A stretch of 25,673 nucleotides of DNA from an uncultured Schwartzia sp. GTDB lineage: Bacteria > Bacillota > Negativicutes > Selenomonadales > Selenomonadaceae. Positions 21,613 to 25,673 of the stretch are shown here, piece by piece. The translations under genes were made by a program, and so were the position numbers. Below the pieces are notes generated by a model. The model worked only from the letters and a program-made list of their open reading frames with translations. It was not told where the DNA came from and ran no database searches. Position 1 is the stretch's first letter, and every line of letters begins with the position of its first letter. The DNA lies in NCBI GenBank assembly GCA_905372875.1, contig CAJPQU010000004.1, forward strand, positions 1-25,673. The letters run 5' to 3'.

Positions 21613-22050
21613 TTAGGCTCGGTTTTCTTCCATCTCTGCCTGTTTTTGGCGCAGGAGAATCAATTCGGCTTCCTTGCTGCGGATTTTGGCGGCAAATTTC
21701 TTCTTTTCCGGGTCATCATCCCTGCGGCTGTCATACTTCAGCTGATAGCGGTGTAGGCTGCGGGCTTTTTGGGAAAGGGTGATTTTGAACTGACGGTAAG
21801 CCGCCACATCGGGATGGGTCTGAAGATATTGGGCGATGGCGTAGGACAGAATGGCTTTGATTTCCTGCGCCTGCGTGAGCACGCGCTCGCGTCGGATGAG
21901 GCTGGCACTGTCAAGATCCTCCTCCATGGCTTGGAGGAGGGATGATGCCTCTCGTAGGGCGGTCCGCATATCTGAGCCGCAGCGATGGGCAATGTCCTGC
22001 GCGCGCACCTGGGTAAGCGTAGGAGATTTTAGGATAGGGGTTCTTGCCAT
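21613..22050 (-). CDS. Helical protein of unknown function
   Basis: A 145-residue, highly charged, almost wholly alpha-helical protein. It starts MARTPILKSPTLTQVRAQDIAHRCG and ends in a long Lys/Glu-rich, coiled-coil-like stretch (DDDPEKKKFAAKIRSKEAELILLRQKQAEMEE). There is no signal peptide or membrane helix. The frame extends upstream to 22179, but ATG at 22050 is chosen because GGAG lies 10 bases before it and a promoter lies at 22085-22113 inside the longer frame. It is convergent with the small zinc-ribbon gene. I do not recognise the family. Confidence 0.7.
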   Translation of the reverse strand: MARTPILKSPTLTQVRAQDIAHRCGSDMRTALREASSLLQAMEEDLDSASLIRRERVLTQAQEIKAILSYAIAQYLQTHPDVAAYRQFKITLSQKARSLHRYQLKYDSRRDDDPEKKKFAAKIRSKEAELILLRQKQAEMEENRA

Positions 22051-22084
22051 GATGGTCACACTCCGTAGGGATATTTTCAATAAT

Positions 22085-22113
22085 ACTATACCATGTACGG
22101 TATGAACGGGCAA
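22085..22113 (-). promoter_or_regulatory. Promoter of the minus-strand helical protein gene
   Basis: Read on the minus strand: TTGCCC (22113-22108), 17 bp, TATAGT (22090-22085). An inverted repeat ATACC-N6-GGTAT spans roughly 22088-22103, within the -10 and spacer, and could be an operator. Confidence 0.65.
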
Positions 22114-22262
22114 GGGATTTTTGGAAGGCAGGAAAATTCTGCCGAGCAGCGAATAAATCCAGTAATGAAAGATATCCAAGGAGACGGTTTTTCCGAAGGA
22201 AGAAACGGGCGCCTTGGGGCGCGCGGCCGAATAGGGCCGTGACTTTATCAGGTGAGGAGTCG

Positions 22263-22478
22263 ATGGACATGACGACGGCAGAATTCAGAGCGCAGGCAGA
22301 AAAGCTGGGTCTTTCCGAGTGGGAGATCAATGGGCAGATCTCGATATACGAGAAATTTCTCCGCGAAGGATTAACACCGATTCCGTTTGAGACGGTGCTG
22401 GAAGCGCGTCAGAAATCTTCCTGCCTCGAAGTTTTTGAGATGCATAACGCCGATCGCGGCGGGTCAGCGCTCTCTTAA
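22263..22478 (+). CDS. Small protein of unknown function
   Basis: A 71-residue soluble protein beginning MDMTTAEFRAQAEKLGLSEWEI, with a helical N-terminal half and no cysteine cluster, signal or membrane segment. AGGTGAGGAG lies at 22250-22259. Both ATG 22263 and ATG 22269 are usable, the latter with better spacing; GTG 22239 is unlikely. It sits between the divergent helical orphan and the radical SAM gene, which has its own promoter. The length, ribosome binding site and codon use look real, but I cannot place it in a family. Confidence 0.55.
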   Translation: MDMTTAEFRAQAEKLGLSEWEINGQISIYEKFLREGLTPIPFETVLEARQKSSCLEVFEMHNADRGGSALS

Positions 22479-22508
22479 AAAGGAACGAAGGCAAAAATAA
22501 AATAGGGC

Positions 22509-22537
22509 TTTGCAAAATGATCGGGGCGTGATATAAT
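22509..22537 (+). promoter_or_regulatory. Promoter of the radical SAM gene
   Basis: TATAAT (22532-22537) is perfect. TTTGCA (22509-22514, 4 of 6) lies 17 bp upstream. The region to the start codon is AT-rich. Confidence 0.78.
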
Positions 22538-22569
22538 AAAATATATTTATCGAGAAAGGACGAACGATA

Positions 22570-23469
22570 ATGTATTTTGATGATTATGATTCCCCGGTAT
22601 TTCGCCCGCCCAGCGAGGCTTACAGTTTTATCCTGCGGCTGACCCGTGGCTGCGCGCATAATAAATGTACTTACTGCAATATGTATCGCGGCGTTCCCTT
22701 CCAGGTGCTGACGGACGAAGAGATTGAGCGGCAGATCATGCTGGCGCACAGTTATAACGGCGCGGGGGTACGGCGTGTCTTTTTAGCGGACGGGGACGCT
22801 TTGGTCCTCTCCACGGAACGGCTGCTCAAGGTTTTGGCGACGCTGCGGCGGTTGTTCCCAAATTTCGAGCGGGCTTCCTCCTACGCGGCGCCGAAAGATA
22901 TTCTGCGTAAATCCCCCGAAGAACTGCGGCAGCTCCAAGAGGCTGGGCTGAAGCTCCTCTATTACGGCATGGAGAGCGGCGATACCGAGACGCTTAAAGA
23001 GATCAAGAAGGGGGTGGACGGGCCCCAGTCCATTGAGGTGGGGCAGCGGGCCATCGCGGCAGGGATGGAGCTTTCCGTCATGGTGATCTTGGGCATCGCC
23101 GGGCGGGAAGGCTCAAAGCGCCACGCGCTGGCTACGGCCGCTGCGCTGTCGGCGATCCGCCCCACGTACTTAGGGGCCATCAGTCTCATGCTCTACCGCG
23201 GCAGCGAACTCAAGGAGCAGTTTGAGCGCGGCGAGTTTCATCCCCTGCCGCCCGCCGGTTTGATGGAAGAACTTTATTTGATCATCGAGCATCTTGATCT
23301 GCCGGAAACGGAGCATTGCCTCTTCCGCAGCAATCACATCTCCAATTACATTCCCTTGAAGGCGACGCTGCCCAAGGAGAAGCCTCAGCTCTTAAAGGCA
23401 ATTCGTTACAGTATCGACGAACTGAAAAAAATGAAAGACTGGGACGTTTACAATCACGACAAATATTGA
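22570..23469 (+). CDS. Radical SAM family enzyme
   Basis: A 299-residue stand-alone radical SAM protein. The cluster-binding cysteines are C28, C33 and C36 in RGCAHNKCTYCNMY, giving CX4CX2C rather than the textbook CX3CX2C. The rest fits a partial TIM barrel: FLADGDAL as a GGE-like strand, YYGMESGDTETLKEIKKG as the family-typical helix-strand region, and MVILGIAGREG further on. There is no B12-binding, TRAM or SPASM domain. Enzymes of this group are annotated only as radical SAM proteins of the Elp3/MiaB/NifB fold; the reaction is unknown. ATG 22570 follows AAAGGA. A hairpin follows the stop, so it is probably monocistronic. Confidence 0.88.
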   Translation: MYFDDYDSPVFRPPSEAYSFILRLTRGCAHNKCTYCNMYRGVPFQVLTDEEIERQIMLAHSYNGAGVRRVFLADGDALVLSTERLLKVLATLRRLFPNFERASSYAAPKDILRKSPEELRQLQEAGLKLLYYGMESGDTETLKEIKKGVDGPQSIEVGQRAIAAGMELSVMVILGIAGREGSKRHALATAAALSAIRPTYLGAISLMLYRGSELKEQFERGEFHPLPPAGLMEELYLIIEHLDLPETEHCLFRSNHISNYIPLKATLPKEKPQLLKAIRYSIDELKKMKDWDVYNHDKY

Positions 23470-23477
23470 AGGACGAC

Positions 23478-23521
23478 AGACGGCTTTCGCGCCCGCTGAA
23501 CAAGGCGTGAAAGTCGTCTTT
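23478..23521 (+). terminator. Terminator-like hairpin after the radical SAM gene
   Basis: A 16-bp stem pairs 23478-23493 with 23504-23519, with two G-U pairs and a 10-base loop. The T-tract is short (TT, then GCGTTG). The -35 of the next promoter overlaps its 3' foot. Confidence 0.7.
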
Positions 23522-23548
23522 GCGTTGCATGCCGCCATCTGCTATACT
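23520..23548 (+). promoter_or_regulatory. Probable promoter for the 138-residue orphan
   Basis: TATACT at 23543-23548 with TTGCGT (3 of 6) 17 bp upstream at 23520-23525. Confidence 0.5.
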
Positions 23549-23571
23549 AAGCGGCAGAGGAGTTGAACACC

Positions 23572-23988
23572 ATGGGAGAAAAACAGAGGGATGTGACCGT
23601 ACCCCACGGGCGGGAGCAGACCATAAAAATGGATATCATGGGCATGATCCACAGCGCGGAAAATCCTTTCGATATCATTTATCACGTAGCGAAGTATCTG
23701 GAGAAGGAATCTTCCGAGGACGGCTACGCCAAGGCAGTGCGGGACAATATGCGTTCCGTTTACGGCCTGGCGCTCTTAGACGAGAAGCTGATGGCGGACG
23801 AGCTGCGAGACGTGGAGGAACGCTTGGGACGCATTCGTCACGCCTATGACACCGGTGATTTTACGGAGGAGGAAAAGAAACGCATCCGCTACGCCATCAC
23901 CCTTCACGAAGCGAACATCCAACGCCTCAAGGACCGTATCCATGAAGCGGAGGTCAACGGCACATCGCTTTATATGGAAAAGGGATAA
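23572..23988 (+). CDS. Helical protein of unknown function
   Basis: A 138-residue charged, predominantly helical cytoplasmic protein. The middle (NPFDIIYHVAKYLEKES) and the long C-terminal helix region (EEEKKRIRYAITLHEANIQRLKDRIHEAE) suggest a helical bundle or coiled coil. ATG 23572 is preferred over TTG 23563 because AGAGGAG at 23556-23562 is nine bases upstream. It has its own promoter and stands between the radical SAM gene and a convergent EAL gene. I do not recognise the family. Confidence 0.75.
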   Translation: MGEKQRDVTVPHGREQTIKMDIMGMIHSAENPFDIIYHVAKYLEKESSEDGYAKAVRDNMRSVYGLALLDEKLMADELRDVEERLGRIRHAYDTGDFTEEEKKRIRYAITLHEANIQRLKDRIHEAEVNGTSLYMEKG

Positions 23989-24087
23989 AGGATAAAACTC
24001 GTTGACCGCTTAATGGTGGTGATGACGTTAAAAATATGGATTTGCTGGCTGCGCCGTCGGGAACTTCGACGTTTAGGGTCAGAAAAG

Positions 24088-24124
24088 AAAAAGGAAACCC
24101 GCTCACAAAGCGGGTTTCCTTTTT
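24088..24124. terminator. Bidirectional terminator between convergent genes
   Basis: A perfect 15-bp stem pairs 24088-24102 with 24110-24124, around a 7-base loop, with A-run and T-run ends on the two strands. On the minus strand the TGA stop of the EAL gene lies in the loop and its last codons form the 5' arm. Confidence 0.92.
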
Positions 24125-25673
24125 CCTTGGCCGTTTTTCGATGGCCTTTTTTTCGTGCCTTTCTCCGGGGCCGGCGGCAATGGCGGATCGGTGAGATTCA
24201 GGGCGTGGGGGGATGGGGGCTCGTCGGTGATGTCATAGACGTTGGCGTAGCCGGCGATGGAGCCGTCCTGGCGTTGGGTGACGTGCATGAGGGCACGGAA
24301 GCGGCACAGTTTGCCATTGGGGCCCTGATGGGGATATTCTACGATGTAGGGAGCGGGCCGTTTGAGCGCCGCGTAAATGTGAGGCAGAAAATGTTCGGTC
24401 ATTTCCTCCCCGATGAGAGCGGGCAGAGGGCGCACGCGGCGACGCAATACGTCGTCGGGCGGCAGGCCGTACATTTCGTAGAGGCGGCGGTTGGTGAAGT
24501 CGATGGTGATGGCGCCGTCTTTCACTTCCCCGATCATGAAGCCGCAGGGAATGGTATCGATGAGCTGCTGAAGCTGGATGGGGAGATCATACTGCTCGGA
24601 AACGTCTTCCCAAGAGATGAACAGGAGAAGCCTGTCGGGGCTGTCCAGAATGACGCTGCACCGGGCCCGCATCCACAGAACTTTGCCGTCCAAAATACGG
24701 CGGCGGATCATACATTCGGCTGCCCGATGATCAGCTCTGGCCCGCTCGATGGCGTCTAAGAGACGCGGGCGATCTTCTTCCGTGATGTAATCGAGGACCT
24801 GACGGGCGTGGCTGAGGACGTCGCCGGGGGAGCCGTGCAGGAGGCGGAAGAAATTTTCGCTGGCCCGCAGGCCTTCTAACTGTCCGTTGGCAAATTCGTA
24901 GAGGGCGATGCCGCCGATGATACCGGTGAAGAGATGATTAAAGTTGGTGCTGGGATCCAAAAGTTCGTCAAAGTCCTTGATGTCCGGCCAGTTGGCTTGG
25001 ACCAGATCCGGCGTGCCGACGTGGTTTTCCTGGCGGCTCATGAGCCGTTCATAATCCGCGACGGGCATGGGCTGGGCGAAGAAGAACCCTTGGATGCAGT
25101 CACAGCCGATGGTTCGCAGGAAATTGACTTGTTCCCGGGTTTCGACCCCTTCCACGATGACGGGCATGCGCATCCATTTAGCCATGCGGACGATGGAGTT
25201 TAAGATGTTGCCGCCCCGTCCGGTGGTGCCCTGCTGATCGAGAAATTTGAGGTCAATTTTAAGGACGTCTACGGGTAGATCCTTGAGCATGTTCAGGGAG
25301 GAGTACCCGCTGCCGAAATCGTCCATCAGGATTCGGAAGCCATTTTTTTGCAGTTCTTTCGTCACGGCGATGATCTGTTGGGGATTGTCGGTGTAGGCGC
25401 TCTCCGTAAGCTCCAATTCTAAAAGATAGGGCGGAAGGCTATATTTCTTGACCAACATGTTCAGGATACTGACTAATCGAGGACTGTAAAAATCAATTCG
25501 GGAGACATTCACCGAGATGGGCAGCGGTTTCTTCCCTTCGTCCAGCCAGCGGCGCAGGAGGCGGCAGGTCTCTTCCCAGACGTATTGGTCAAGTTGGAAG
25601 ATGAAGCCGTTATGTTCAAAGACCGGGATAAAGTCCGCAGGCGGGATCATGCCTTGCCGCGGGTGGAGCCAGC
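24103..25673 (-). CDS. EAL-domain cyclic-di-GMP phosphodiesterase with C-terminal PAS domains (5' end missing)
   Basis: The frame is open to the right edge of the window. The first visible residues, WLHPRQGMIPPADFIPVFE, continue an EAL domain whose EAL signature lies outside. Remaining catalytic and metal-site motifs are intact: VNVS, LELELTES, MDDFGSGYSSL, VLKIDLKFL, VEGVET and IQGFFFAQPMP. It should therefore hydrolyse c-di-GMP to pGpG. After the EAL domain come two PAS-like domains: one around HLFTGIIGGIALYEF to LLLFISWEDVSEQ, and a second around LIDTIPCGFMI to AGYANVYDITDEPP. A Lys/Pro-rich tail follows. A GGDEF domain may precede the EAL outside the window. Sensory domains after the catalytic domain are less usual than before it. 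It would be a plausible regulator of motility, given the flagellar genes upstream. Confidence 0.93.
   Translation of the reverse strand, partial: WLHPRQGMIPPADFIPVFEHNGFIFQLDQYVWEETCRLLRRWLDEGKKPLPISVNVSRIDFYSPRLVSILNMLVKKYSLPPYLLELELTESAYTDNPQQIIAVTKELQKNGFRILMDDFGSGYSSLNMLKDLPVDVLKIDLKFLDQQGTTGRGGNILNSIVRMAKWMRMPVIVEGVETREQVNFLRTIGCDCIQGFFFAQPMPVADYERLMSRQENHVGTPDLVQANWPDIKDFDELLDPSTNFNHLFTGIIGGIALYEFANGQLEGLRASENFFRLLHGSPGDVLSHARQVLDYITEEDRPRLLDAIERARADHRAAECMIRRRILDGKVLWMRARCSVILDSPDRLLLFISWEDVSEQYDLPIQLQQLIDTIPCGFMIGEVKDGAITIDFTNRRLYEMYGLPPDDVLRRRVRPLPALIGEEMTEHFLPHIYAALKRPAPYIVEYPHQGPNGKLCRFRALMHVTQRQDGSIAGYANVYDITDEPPSPHALNLTDPPLPPAPEKGTKKRPSKNGQGKRKPAL

Noticed and set aside
24013..24759. 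A 248-codon plus-strand open frame opposite the EAL gene
   Set aside because: The minus-strand EAL/PAS reading is strongly supported, and a bidirectional terminator lies at the start of this frame.
1..25673. CRISPR array, insertion sequence, prophage or tRNA/rRNA gene
   Set aside because: No regularly spaced repeats, transposase or integrase motifs, terminal inverted repeats, or tRNA cloverleaf/rRNA sequence were noticed on either strand by eye.

Overview
The window looks like chromosome from a diderm, Gram-negative-staining Firmicute, most likely a motile member of the Negativicutes (Selenomonas-like). Two kinds of signal coexist. Firmicute signals are a glycine T-box leader ahead of split glyQ/glyS, an mbl-like mreB directly ahead of flgF/flgG, a canonical parS site and strong AGGAGG ribosome binding sites. 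Outer-membrane signals are genes for the P-ring (flgI), the P-ring chaperone (flgA) and the L-ring (flgH). Base composition is GC-rich by eye. Genus-level placement is inference.

Layout. Positions 1-426 hold the 3' end of a flavin oxidoreductase, closed by a clear terminator. Positions 565-6112 hold a tightly packed seven-gene run, mostly with overlapping stop/start codons: exported unknown protein, YitT-type membrane protein, adenine deaminase, metallo-beta-lactamase-fold hydrolase, exported cyclophilin, GIY-YIG protein and phosphopantetheinyl transferase. A consensus promoter and structured leader then drive greA-lysS (6331-8318). A T-box-controlled glyQ-glyS pair (8595-11542) and a lone lemA (11636-12187) follow.

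Positions 12188-12541 are the only gap over 300 bases that lacks a gene. It holds a terminator, a perfect parS palindrome and the promoter for an mreB/mbl homologue. That gene leads into flgF-flgG-flgA-flgH-flgI-flgJ (13696-18513), the distal rod and P/L-ring module, with a sigma-D/sigma-28-like promoter between flgF and flgG. A long terminator ends this block.

The last third is more accessory: an exported AMIN-phosphodiester glycosidase protein, two zinc-ribbon proteins flanking a possibly decayed coding stretch, a minus-strand helical orphan, a small orphan, a radical SAM protein, another helical orphan, and the 3' part of a minus-strand EAL-PAS c-di-GMP phosphodiesterase that runs off the right edge.

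Most of the window is core housekeeping and motility DNA. I do not see a clearly new multi-gene system. The items most worth a second look are the parS site, a possible dual-start cyclophilin, the greA leader, the apparently non-lipidated FlgH, the internal sigma-D-type promoter, and the zinc-ribbon/orphan stretch at 20228-22478.
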